DNA of 64,000 nt. It comes from Sphagnum magellanicum. Taxonomy: Eukaryota; Streptophyta; Sphagnopsida; Sphagnales; Sphagnaceae. The stretch spans positions 21,242,212 through 21,306,211 of the forward strand of contig CM038909.1 in the NCBI GenBank assembly GCA_021904315.1. Direction: 5' to 3'. This document shows positions 22,994-33,660 of the stretch, piece after piece. Under the pieces are notes generated by a model that was given only the letters and a program-made list of their open reading frames with translations, searched no databases and was not told the DNA's origin. How positions within the stretch are numbered: the first letter of the stretch is position 1; every line of letters begins with the position of its first letter. A program made the position numbers and the translations under genes.

Positions 22994-25685
22994 GAAACAA
23001 AGGGTAAAAGGGGAGGGGCGGCTGTTTAGGGAAACAGAGTGCCTGCCCACAAGATTATTGCTTATATGCACACAGCATGTCTTGGATCATCAATCTAGAC
23101 ATGATATTTTGCTGAAATTGTTGAGAATTGTACTCCCAACTTATGAAAAACTATTTATCGTCTCAACCATTGGGTCATTATTACATATACACAACAAAAG
23201 GTGTACTTTGCATAGTTCTTCCCCATGTATTGAAATTCTGAAAAATTACATTTAAGACTGCATAACCTCATTTTAAAAATTAAATTAAATAAATAATCAG
23301 CAGAAGAAGTGCCAAATATTGTAGTACCTTGGTGGGTTCGGCACACAAGTGCCGAATAATTAATAATTTTAAATTATAAATTCTCCATGTGAGTTTTTAA
23401 TTTTGAACTTTTTGAAATATAAAAAATTTACATAGTAAATTCCAACTCAATTTCACAGTTCTCTTATTGTCCTTGTGATCAGTGGGTTCACAACTAATTG
23501 CTTATCTGTATTATGCTAGTGTTTGATTCTAGATTCCAGCTTGAAAATCTTCGGCAAAACAAAAAATAATTTAATTGATGGCAAAGTCACCCATGTACTA
23601 TGGTACAATAAAGACCATAGTAAGTTTAAAGTCGTTTTTATGTATTATTGCCCATGAATTCATCTTTCTGTCAAACATTTTCTACTCTGCCCAAGTGGAA
23701 CCAAGGTTAAGTTTTCTTTGAAAGTTAAGGCAAGTTGAATTAAAATCGCCACTATTGTTGAAAAACAACATTTGTGGCCATTGTACTACCCAATAAGACC
23801 GTGAGTGTCCCAAGTAGTTTTTATCTTAAAAGAAAGCTAATTTATGTTCACGACATTTCCACGAGAATATTGGCTTGCTGTGTGTTAACCGGAAGTGCAT
23901 CTCATTTTCTGGCATCAACCATCAACCGTGTAGATTTGTAAACTATTTGGGTAAAGGTGAAAGGAGTTTTGAACATGTGAAAATGAATTTTGATAAGATG
24001 AAACCAAGAAAATCTATACACATGTATGCATCTATGTACATGAATGATCTGACATAAAAGTTTAATTAATGATATATAAACATACAAAAACTTATAATAT
24101 CATAAAAATATTAGAATAGTAGAAAATCAAATTGCTGTACTATGCCATTTTATGGAAAATATGAATGTCCAATGCAATTTGTATTGCAAAAGCCATAGTT
24201 ATTTCAACTTCATGAAGTACGTTGAGATATTTCCTAGTTCATTTGGAGGGCACCTTATGTTCTTGATTAGCCCTCAGGCCACTCTTAAGTAGTGGGTGTA
24301 AAAGGCCACCCCTCTCATATCTTGTGACTCAAATATGTTTAGATTTATGATAATATTTGGTGTGTGTGCTTTGCAATGGGTGGGGACATTCCTAAGATGT
24401 GTGGGCTGGATTCAGCTATCACCTCCTCCTAGGGCCCTTGTACTTTAGAAATGCCCCTTGAGCTTGGCCATTATCCTACACAAAAATGTTCCATGGTGCT
24501 TCCACTGATAAAGAATGGATTAAGTATTTGAGATGCAAATATCATAATTGAAATAAGTATATATTGGTTGTAGGTTAAACTTTTTATGAATGCAAAAACT
24601 AAGTCAAGAGTTTCAAATCTAAACCCACAACTCTCATGTAGCCATGCTTGCATGACCCTAAATCATAGAACATCTAAGTGGACTGGAGCTGGGTTCAAGG
24701 ACATTGTTATAGAAAGCGCACATCATTAATTCTATTTATCCAGAGACCGATTTGTCATTAACTTTTTCTTTGTAGGTAATTTGGGCTGTGCTGATCCAAG
24801 GTAGCAACATCGTAATTAGTTGGATCTTTCTCAAGTTTTTGCATCAGAAAAATCTGGATCTAATCTGAGGAAAGAGGAGGCTAAGCATGTTAGCAATCTT
24901 ATCCTTCAACTTCTGTTTTTTTTGTGGAACACCATCTAGCTGAATTTTTTTTCTGTGGCTTATGGCCAACCTTTCCATGGATTTCCACATTCAACTAACT
25001 GTTGTAGCACTATTATAGCTTTTGAAGGTAGAAAGTGTTATTACATTCAACTTCCATTATGTGAGCTGCCCATAATTTGTTAAATTAATTAGACATCACA
25101 ATTTTTGTGTTGAGTTTGCTCATTTGGCTTCTCAGTCTAGCCTGGGGAAAGACTTAGCGTTCTTTCAGAGTTACAAGTGAGTGAGGAAGAATTACACTAA
25201 GCATCATTCAGACCTCCGAGCTGTAGCTGTTCTTGAAGAAAGCCAAGCAATGTCATCACCTCATGTCTGTTGGTTGTGCTTTTGGAAAATTTCCTACAAG
25301 GAATTGCAGCAGGGCTTTAGCCATGTAGTTGTCATGTGGACAAGTTGCTTTCCATGAGTCCTCAGCTACAACAGATTAGAGTTCAACCTGTATAAATGCC
25401 CAGTCTTTCACCCAGCTCCAACTGTTAATTGGGTCTACTGCAAGCTTGAGTACAAGGTCGGTGGTGGACAATGGGAGGAGTGAAAAAATGACAATGTTTG
25501 AACTTTGGACTACATGGATTGGTTGGATGTTTAAATGAAAGTTCCAGGAAGGAGGCTGCATACATTTTCATGTACAGCAAAAAACATTGTGATATTTTTA
25601 CTATCATTGATCGTGCGCACACAACTCTTCTGAGATCATGTAGAATTGCTTTGGGGTCCTAGTCTATTAGCTCACATTACCTCAA
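22994..25685. other. intergenic DNA, nothing recognised
   Basis: No supported gene, RNA gene or bounded repeat. The stretch from 24250 to 24450 is somewhat more GC-rich but shows no landmarks I can name. Confidence 0.5.
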
Positions 25686-27153
25686 GAACATAATCTTTTC
25701 AGGAGTATGTATGGCTGTTGTTATGATAATGTGCAACTCAATTATATATAGACCGAAATGCTTTTGTTAAAATCTATATTCTCTTCGAATTTCACAAGAA
25801 TCATCCATGTGTCCTTTCTCATAAGTCCTTTAAGATTTTACAACATCAACCTGCTTCATATGATTTTTAGAAGGAATAGGTGGACAAATATAATCAGTAC
25901 AGTTGTTCTGGGGGCCCTGGTCTGAGCATATCAATTGCATGCAATGTGAAATTCATGTGACAGGTTTCTAGGACATTGCTGAACCTTCTACCAGTGCATT
26001 TAGACAGATGCAATCATGTCCATAAAACATTTTCTAGGGCTTGTTCAATGACACAGGACATGCCCAAAATACTTCCATGCCAAATGTTAATTACCCAAGA
26101 GTTTATCCAACATAGACACTATGCAAACTATGTGAAGATTCTGAAATCACAAGAGAATTTGTTTCATTTCCATAACAGATCCTCCCTGCCCTTGAATTAT
26201 CACCTCTTTGAATCTTCAATAAATGCAACCAGTTTCAAGCTTTGTTCCAAGAGATTTTCATCTATATAATCACATGGTACAGGATTTATAGTGGTGTTTG
26301 CTCTATTCACAAGTGTGAGTCCATGTATTGATCATCAGCTCTTTGATCTTCCAGCACATGTGCAATCAGCTTGTGATTTTATACATCTACCTGCTGATGA
26401 TGGGGAACCAGTGACTTTGTAGTGATTCTTGAGAATCTCTACTGAAGTTGCAAATTACAGCCAGCAATCATGTAACATCCTTTCATTCTTCTTATAACTG
26501 AGGCACTATGTAAGCTTCTTTAACAGGCAATGAGTTGAATTTCTGCAAGAAAAAGCTATCAATTTCAATGGTAGCTAGGCAAGTTAAATCTGTCAGGTTA
26601 ACTACATGCTTTAGGAAGCTGCAGTTGCCTAGCAGGACCATCCGCTTCACAGAAAGGCTGAACATGCATCACCTTAGATTCAGCAATTTATCTTGTCTCC
26701 AAAATCTCATGCAGCCCAAGGGACGAAGTATGTTTCATAGGGTTTCCTGCAAGTTGCACAGAATGTCGTCCAAGTCCTGCAGTATAAAGCATACCAAAAT
26801 GCAGGAATATAAGATTCACTAAGGTTACCACATGCTGAAGCTCTGCAAAGAAGTTAAAGAGTGGTGACAAAAATATTCTGGGCAAGGTGATAGAATAGCT
26901 TACATTCATGGTTGCAATGTAGTCTTGCTTGGTGGTCATGAAGAATTCATTTGGTTATTTTTTGGAAAGCCGAATATGAAGTAACCACTCAATTGCAGCA
27001 GCAACGTGAAGATCGAGGTCCATTGCAGGCACATCTCATCACCATCATGTACAAATGATTCGAACTAATCACCATGTTCAATGGTATAATCTGGTCGATT
27101 ACGTATGTGACAAGGTAATGAGGTGACTTAGCTTGGTGACTCCTATTTGTATT

Positions 27154-27381
27154 ATTTGAGCTACAAGTTGTTGAAAGAACACACATTTCTAAATCAAACG
27201 GGCGCTTGTCAGTGTTCAGTGGGGAGAAATGTGTGTTAGTCCTCGCAATGTGAGGGATTGAGTCCAACTGGAAGGTCTCATCCCTGCATTGCGATAACTA
27301 GCAGACATGCCTCCCCACGGAGCAATGACAGGCGCCCTTTTGATTGAAATGCTTGTTTCTTCAGCAGCTTGCAGCTCAAAT
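27154..27381. repeat. large inverted repeat from SPX exon 1 (arms about 105 bases)
   Basis: Left arm 27154-27261, loop of 16 bases, right arm 27278-27381. The arms match as reverse complements at roughly four fifths of positions with small indels. Both derive from the part of SPX exon 1 encoding YKLLKKQ and the following 30 residues; the left arm is in the sense of the intact gene, the right arm antisense. A transcript from either strand would form a long hairpin. Confidence 0.85.
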
Positions 27382-27414
27382 TATCTCTCATTACTGCAAA
27401 GGCATCCTCTCAAT

Positions 27415-27505
27415 TGATATTCCAGCCAATATTTCCCAAACTTCATCGTGTTCGGGTTTTATCCCTAACACAATGAAGTTTGGGAAGCTGTTGGCAGGAA
27501 TATCA
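27415..27505. repeat. inverted repeat from the SPX start-codon region (copy 1)
   Basis: Arms 27415-27452 and 27467-27505 with a 14-base loop. Both carry the SPX opening codons (ATGAAGTTTGGGAA): antisense in the left arm, sense in the right arm with its ATG at 27473. About 34 of 39 positions pair. The same structure is found in pseudogene copy 2, so it predates their duplication. Confidence 0.88.
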
Positions 27506-27585
27506 GGAACCTTGACTGGCCGGCTGAAATTAACAGCCCTAAAGCAACTTCACATCACCATCGACTATCTCTGACAACCATACTT

Positions 27586-27775
27586 ATCCATGTTAAGAGG
27601 AGAAGGACAACTGTATGCCAAGCTCCTACCCCACCCCCACCACCAACACTAGAAACCTTTGTGCAAGGACACAGTTGCATGCATATATATCCATGTTAAG
27701 AAAGAAGATAACTACGTCAAGATGCAGTACCCCACCACCCTCCCCAACAGAAACCTTTGTGCAAGAATTTCACGA
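27586..27775 (-). repeat. tandem duplication within the pseudogene leader
   Basis: Two units of roughly 100 bases, each from CCATGTTAAGA through an ACAACT or ATAACT stretch to GAAACCTTTGTGCAAG. The same duplication is seen in copy 2 (61954-62130), and a related one occurs in the leader of the intact gene (52623-52791). Confidence 0.75.
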
Positions 27776-28116
27776 CCCTTCCATACAAACACAGAATAGA
27801 GAAATAACGGCAGTGACATACTCGGAGCGAACCCTGCTATTAGAGGACAGGGCGCCGTGGACCCGAAGCGTTCAGAAATGAATAGAAGAAGCAGGAGCAG
27901 GAAGAAAGGAAATCTCAGTAGATCCCCGGGGGGTGATCAGAGGAGAACCCGAGATCAGGAGGACAAGACTTCAGCTGAGGTTTTAGCAACAAATAGAAGA
28001 AGAAGCAAGAAGGAAAAGGAAATCTCAGCAGATTCCGAAGAAGGCTGATCAAAACAGAACCGGAGAGGAGAAGAAAACTTGAGAAGAGATAGGAACATGT
28101 TGTGGTCCGCACGCCT

Positions 28117-28123
28117 CTATATA
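28117..28123 (-). promoter_or_regulatory. conserved TATA box of SPX pseudogene copy 1
   Basis: Minus-strand TATATAG followed by AGGCG, identical to the motif upstream of the intact SPX gene (52142-52148). Sequence further upstream repeats the start of the leader (TCCTATCTCTTCT), so the promoter-proximal region has been duplicated. Confidence 0.6.
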
Positions 28124-28354
28124 CCTGACCTGGTAGGTTCAGCAACCGAACTACAGCGCCGACCATGAGAAGGAGAACCGGAAAACGCAAGAAGACCTCA
28201 GAAGAAGAGATAGGAACACGATGTGATGTGCACGGCTGTTGCAAGGTCGAGAGACCCGAGACTGGTAACAAAGCCGGTGACTCCCACCAGTGGCTAATTA
28301 GAGCAGTAAAAAGGGATTTTCAGAAAACCAGATTTGTGCAAGGAGACTGACTGG

Positions 28355-28565
28355 AGGTGCATTCACACCTAATGTTAAGTCAGTTTTAATTGAAAATCTA
28401 GGTGGCATCTTAGGTGGCACCCAATGTTAAATGGGTGATTATTTAATATTAAGTGAATGTTAACTTAAAATCTTCCTGGAAAAAAGGTTTAGGTTCCAAA
28501 TGACTAGCGTGGTGTTAGGGGACTTAATACTACTAAAGCCCTTAACACCAAGTGTGAATGCACCT
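28355..28565. mobile_element. MITE with about 24-base terminal inverted repeats
   Basis: The left end reads AGGTGCATTCACACC followed by TAATGTTAAG; the right end is its reverse complement with three mismatches (CTTAACACCAAGTGTG then AATGCACCT). Length 211 bases with no coding capacity. No clear target duplication was seen, so the superfamily is open. It lies directly beside duplicated segment A. Confidence 0.8.
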
Positions 28566-28823
28566 TAACTTACCTACTACCTGTGAGGGAGAAAGACCGA
28601 CGTTGCCAATGTTAAGCTGCTCTATTGTCCACCGCTCCCTCGTTCGTTCCCTACATTCATCGCTCTCTGGAGTTCCGAATCAGCGACCACCTTCCGGTAT
28701 CCAAATAAAATTGCTTTTCCTTAGGAGAATACAAACTAACTTGGCAGGTTCTTGTCAACTTGGTTAAGTTAAATTGCAGTGTAAGAAATGGTTCTCAACT
28801 GGCCTTTTCTGAAAGTTGTTCGT

Positions 28824-29028
28824 ACCCAGCCCCTGGTGTGATGGCTCACTGGTACAGCCCCTTCTGGGACCCTGGGACCTGAGAAGTCCTGGGTTCAAAC
28901 CCAGTGGTGTGCAGGTGAAATTCCTGCTGGCCATCTTCTGTTGGGCCTGACTTGGGGTCTTCGCCAACAGCTTGTCAGTCGGGTCTGCTGTTGTGTGCCC
29001 CCAAAAAAAAAAAAAAAGGAAAAAAACA
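28824..29028 (+). mobile_element. tRNA-derived SINE with poly-A tail
   Basis: A pol III A box TGGCTCACTGG lies at 28842-28852 and a B box GGTTCAAACCC at 28892-28902, spaced as in tRNA-derived promoters. A body of about 100 bases follows, then an A tail from about 29003. Flanks GTTGTTCGT (28815-28823) and CTTGTTAGT (29029-29037) match at seven of nine positions and look like a target duplication. It does not fold as a working tRNA by eye. Confidence 0.85.
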
Positions 29029-29037
29029 CTTGTTAGT

Positions 29038-29544
29038 CCCCTAATATAAGGCAGAAATGGACAGGTCCTCTTATATAAGTCCTCTTGGGTCTACTTGACC
29101 TAACCAATGTGCATAATCCACATGCCAATTGTGCAACTCATGAGAACTGTTATGTTATGGAATGTGCTGGGTATGAGCCATTGTGTCCAATATTCTGCGC
29201 ATTTTGGAATTTTGGCTTGCCCTGCCAGGCTCATCCAATTTCACCACAGGTACCTTACCAGACACAATAGCTTTTACCCCACAGGTAGAAACCTGTTATC
29301 TCATTTGTGGGAAAATGCCAAAAATAGGATATGTGAAATAAACAATACTTAACCAGGCATGTGCAACCCATCTTTCGTGTTGATCAAGGAACTGTTTACC
29401 ACTCTGCCATAAGGTTTTCCACATGCCCTCATGTTCTTATGCACATCATCATGAGAGATGAAGTTAACCGTTCAAACACCACCACCATATACTCAAAGTT
29501 CACTGGCACCCAATTGAGATCTACATGTTGGAAGCTAGCAGGAG
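29038..29544. other. intergenic DNA, nothing recognised
   Basis: Short frames only; no supported gene. Confidence 0.5.
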
Positions 29545-29945
29545 GCTGAAGTTTTTGGGTCATCCCCTTGATGGGGCCAGGTTGACCTTCATTGCACCAT
29601 CCACTGGATGCGGGTTATGATTCAGTTATGGATAAACCTCAACTCCGTTAATGTCTGGTTTCACCTTAGTAACCCATTCTGTAAGAAGTAGGTGATATAT
29701 ATTGGTAGATAGGTAAGAAAATAGATGACTACTATGTAAGTAGATAGATGGTTTGTAAATACATGATAGTTTTCGCTGCCTATCTAATAACAACCCACAG
29801 TTGGGTTATTTGTAGGTGGGTACAGTTAAAAAAAAAGCAACTGAGCTAAACACTGTGGTTAGCTAGGGAACTGGAACGCAACAGAAAACCTGACCACTTG
29901 TCATCCATCCTTCCAGGTGCACTAATGGGTGCTGGCTAACTTTGC
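29545..29945 (+). repeat. dispersed repeat pair member (partner 57035-57455)
   Basis: Shares in order CAACT-GTTAAT, GGTTTCACCTT, AACC-ATTCTGTAAGA, a GTAGGTAG-rich stretch, TTAGCTAGGGAACTG, CAACAGAAAA and ACCTGACCACTT with the second copy. The central part holds a GATAGGTA...TACCTATC-type inverted repeat. Probably an old non-autonomous transposon; termini not found. Confidence 0.75.
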
Positions 29946-31677
29946 ACACACAGAAGAAGCGTGCAAAGTAGATCTGCCCGCAAACACTGGCAGACAGAAA
30001 ATCCCAACTTTCTGCTTGGCCGCTCCCGGCAGATGTGTGTCTGCCACTGTAGCTCCCCTTTCCGCCCTGCCCAGGAACTGGGGAGCTCCTTTTAGCACTT
30101 TGCCCCAGTTTCACGATTCTCACCATTCACACCTTCGTGCTCACTTGCCTAGCTCTTGAGGCGCGCATCCAGTGGTTTTTTGTCCTGGCAGAGTTTCACC
30201 ATTTTTCGACAAAGAAATTGAGAATTTTTTTTAATTTAAAAATTTTTTAAGTGTAAATTCGTATAATTTTGCTATTTCTGGATCAAATTTCACCAAAATT
30301 TTGATACCCAAAAAATGAAAAAAAAAAAACATTGCACCCATCCTCCATAACCATTTTCTCACTGCGCACCATACATGCACCGTGTTTCTCAAAAAAATTC
30401 TTTTTTTCAATCACATTTTTTTTGTCTTTCTCATTGTGGAACCATCTCAAGAGACAAGTTTTCAAGTTGGAAAAAAAACTTTTAATGCCAAAGGTTAGAG
30501 CTTTGTGTGGGTTTATGTAAGGTTGGGTTGGGAACAAAAAGGGAGGTGATGGGCTATTGATGGGAGCAAGAGGAATTTGATAGGAACTGTTTGAGAACTT
30601 GATGAGAACAAAAGGATTTTGATGGCTTATTGATGGGAACTATTTCAAAACTTGATGAGAACAATGGAAACTTGATGGGAATTCCACCCCCAACCCCTTA
30701 AAAAATAAGAAACATCCCTTGGGGGCATGTTGGCGCCACACAATTGGCTCTCCTCACATGCTTTATCCTAAGGTTCTTTTTATGAACAAACTACTAGTAG
30801 GATAGGTGGTGCCCATGTATGGAATGTTTTTAACAAATTGCCTAGGGCAGGAAGAGAAAACTAACTGGACTAGAAGGTGGGCAGACTATGTGTGCATGTG
30901 CACAATTTATCTGCCTGCCTTCCTTTATGCCATTGGATTTCAAGGAGCAGGCAGGCAGAACTCAGGGTCTTCACATGTGCGTGCCCCATCTGCCCCCCTA
31001 TGCATGGGCAGATTTAACATAAAAAGTTTCAAGTACCTTCAGGCGAATGAAATACCATACTTCCCACCAAAATCATAAGACCCTTACAAGGGGCAGCTAG
31101 TTGGGCCCTGTCCCTGTGGGACTATAGCATTCGATCCAACTTTTGAAAGTTTTACCTTATTACAACTGGTTTCACATTAGATGAACTGGTTTCTTTGGTG
31201 AAAGTGTTTAGACTGTTTAAATTGGAACAAATGTTTCTCAGTGCTCAGAGTGTGGACACAGTTGGTAGATGTACAGCATCTTATTTATTGGCAGGCCAGC
31301 GTGTTTGTGACGCCTTGTTTATTGGGTTTGCATCTTCAACACTAGAAGATCCACAGATGAGATGATACTTAAGAGTCAATTTCAGTCCTTTTACATATAC
31401 AAGAAAACCAAGTTGAGTCACTTCATGTTATGATCACCAACTTTAATGATATTATATAATGTAATGTGAACATTATAGTTACGGCCACTATTTCAGCCCC
31501 CATGCCCTTAAATAAGTTATGGGTCATTATTGCAGGCAGCAAAAAAGTGTTTTCTGTATTGCCAGCTTTTATCTTTTCAGTGTCTGCCCTTGGCCTGATC
31601 CATCTTTTTCTTAAAAAACATGGCTGATGCCTAAATACATTTTGGTGCTGCCCATCACACAATATGGGTCTTGTTTT

Positions 31678-31715
31678 GCACATTTTGGGTTTGCATTACA
31701 GGCCCAAAATGTGCA
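31678..31715. repeat. short inverted repeat
   Basis: GCACATTTTGGG and CCCAAAATGTGC are perfect reverse complements separated by about 14 bases. Function unknown. Confidence 0.8.
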
Positions 31716-32094
31716 TAACACGACCCAAAGTGTGTAATGAGCAATACCAAAATGTTTCTGAACACCTCCAGAGTCCAAACACATCTTGGACAGGCAAATG
31801 GGCAATAAGAGAGAAAAAAAAATAGGAAGTACTTTTGTACTGCCTGCAATAAGGACCCATAGTTTAATGTCTTCCAGCCCAGCCCTAAGTTCTAGTCACC
31901 ATCACACTTCCATTTGGGATAATCCCTAGCAGCTTGCCAATGTGACTCCTCCAAGAGGTGCAAATTGCAAACCCATCCATCTATTATCAATAGGAACTGG
32001 TTGGTGGGCCTCCTGTGTTGTTGGCCAAGTAAGGTCATGCATCTTAATATTATTTCTCTCAAAGTGGGCTTCATTTCATAGTTCTTATGGAAAC

Positions 32095-32330
32095 TTGCTA
32101 TTAAAATTTTAATTAATTTCTAAAGACAAAAATCACTCTGAATTCATCAGTATATGCTTCATATGTCTGAAAATTGTGAAATGATAAATGTGCAAATTGC
32201 TTCATCAGGGGTTTCAGTGGTACCAAAAGCGCAAGAATGGGTCCCATGGTTTGGGAAGGTTATGGCATGGTCACATCCAAACAAAACGAACATCTATATA
32301 TATTATACTCCAAATAATTTGTAGTGGGTC
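32095..32330 (+). repeat. dispersed repeat, related to 15355-15600
   Basis: See the partner entry: same order of TTAAAATTTTAATTAA, GATAAATGTGCA, GTACCAAAAG and TGGTCACA motifs. About 17 kb from its partner. Confidence 0.6.
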
Positions 32331-33391
32331 ACGAGTTGTTGTTTTCTTGGGACTTTTGTTGTCTAAATGTCTAAACCAATGTTGACAAGTTCTTGAATTT
32401 CAATAGGTTTAGGTTGCGTTATAAAATAGGTTTTAAGGTCTTTGGATTGAAGGTTCTTGGAATTGTCATTGGAACCTAACCAAATAATTTGCTAATTTTA
32501 AAAATTGAATTACAACCTTGATTGAGGTGATGCCCTGTTTCAAAAGGTTTAAGTTCGTTAAATACATAAGTATAGTTTATTGGAAAAAAAAAGTTTGACC
32601 TTAATTTTTAAACAAGTTATTGTATTTGATTGGTTGTACATAATTAATATTACATAATCTTTATGTTCAAGTGTGTGCACTAGCTGAACAAATTAATTGC
32701 ACACTTTTTTTGTTGGTTTAATTGTATGTATTAGAGATGAAACTAGACATTGTTATACACTGGACCAATTTCAAATTTTTTGTGAAAATGATCGGAATCA
32801 AAGGTTGTAAAAATCCAAAGAACTATTTTTCCTCAAATTCTGGCAACTTTTGTATATGTTTTCAAAGAAACCCTTCTTAAAATTCACACTGAATTTTTTT
32901 AATCCCCACAGTGCGAAAATTTGTGAAAAAAACACTGATGGGGAAAGTACAAATAGTGAGCCAGTGGGCACTCATGGAAATGTGTCCTAAGAATGTTGTT
33001 AGTGCAAATCAAATAAATAAAGTTTTATGTTGAACTTGATCTTGTCCATTGATTTAAAATTCATTGGACAATGCCATGAGTTCGTTGTAAATATTTAGCC
33101 TCTAGGCAAGAAATGAAGAAGCATAAATATTTTACTTCAATTTTGATTCAAGGGAAAGTGGTATGATTTGTAACCTGATTGCTACGTCTTATATGGTGGA
33201 CAATATTATCACATGGCATTGTTTTTTCAAAAACAAAATCGACAGAATTAACTTCTCTAGTTGGATAACACTCATATTTTCTCGTCATGTTTATTAATCT
33301 GTTCCTAAAATTGGTGTTTGGACTATATTTCGTTCCAGGATCCTTCAATGTAAACAAAGTTCCACATGGTGTTCCCCCTGAACATTCACAT

Positions 33392-33652
33392 CAGTGTCTT
33401 TTTTTCCGGATAATATTTTTATTGCAAAATTTCACTTTTTTGGGGTGTTTTAGTTGCCAAAGTACTGGAGAATTTTTTTATTTAAATTAACTGCCACATT
33501 CTTTCCTAAGTTCCACTAGGTAGCCAAAATTATAGAAATTTCTCAAATGTTTTGAAGTATTTCATATATATTTTATCGCCAAATCTGGCTAAGTCATAAT
33601 ATGGATGATGGCCAATTCAGCTACAACACAAAATTGAAAAAACAAAACACTG
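33392..33652 (-). mobile_element. hAT-like MITE with 8-base target duplication
   Basis: Ends CAGTGTCTTTTTTT and AAAACAAAACACTG; flanks ATTCACAT (33384-33391) and ACTCACAT (33653-33660) match at seven of eight positions. The body is the reverse complement of the family: TAGCCAAAATTATAG, GCCAAATCTGGCTAA, ATGGATGATGGCCA, TCAGCTACAACACAAAATTG. CAGTG termini with an 8-base duplication point to the hAT superfamily. Confidence 0.88.
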
Positions 33653-33660
33653 ACTCACAT

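Larger units (their letters stand above)
26385..28125 (-). pseudogene. decayed SPX gene copy 1, introns retained, with inverted duplications
   Basis: Read on the minus strand it matches the intact SPX gene at 53089-54392 in order: TATA box (28123-28117), leader, start codon at 27446-27444, an exon 1 segment encoding KLLKKQ (near 27365), the exon 1 end with FMTTKQDYIATMN (near 26900), a GT donor, intron 1 with a TACTGCAG acceptor, exon 2 remnants with ACATACTTC and GATTTTGGAG, and an exon 3 start with TTTGCAACTTC at about 26455. A stop follows the first 21 or so codons and frameshifts abound. Because introns remain, it is a DNA-level duplicate, not a retrocopy. Two inverted duplications of exon 1 sequence lie inside it. 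The 3' half of exon 3 is not recognisable. Confidence 0.85.
25688..28345 (-). repeat. duplicated segment A (partner 60043-62760)
   Basis: The two segments align in the same orientation over about 2.7 kb with many substitutions and indels. Landmarks include TTTTCAGG-TATGGCTGTT, CTTTA-GATTTTACAA, CCAAATGTTAATTA, GTCCTGCAGTATAAAGCATAC and the 5' leader motifs. Both contain a decayed SPX gene on the minus strand. The two copies resemble each other more than either resembles the intact SPX gene, so they share a broken or rearranged ancestor. Confidence 0.85.
29946..33391. other. intergenic DNA, no gene seen
   Basis: Mostly AT-rich. It includes a short hairpin at 31678-31715, a decayed repeat of TTGATGGGAAC/CTTGATGAGAAC phrases at 30555-30685 and a dispersed repeat at 32095-32330. 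No frame shows a recognisable protein. Confidence 0.5.

Noticed and set aside
22875..23255. 126-codon serine/cysteine-rich frame
   Set aside because: Low complexity, overlaps a CA microsatellite, no recognisable domain.
27344..27574. Plus-strand frame beginning the SPX-like peptide MKFGKLLAG
   Set aside because: It is only the sense arm of an inverted duplication inside a pseudogene; SPX similarity stops after about ten residues.
28824..29028. Functional tRNA gene
   Set aside because: A and B boxes are present, but the flanks do not pair into an acceptor stem and the unit ends in a poly-A tail, so it is a SINE.
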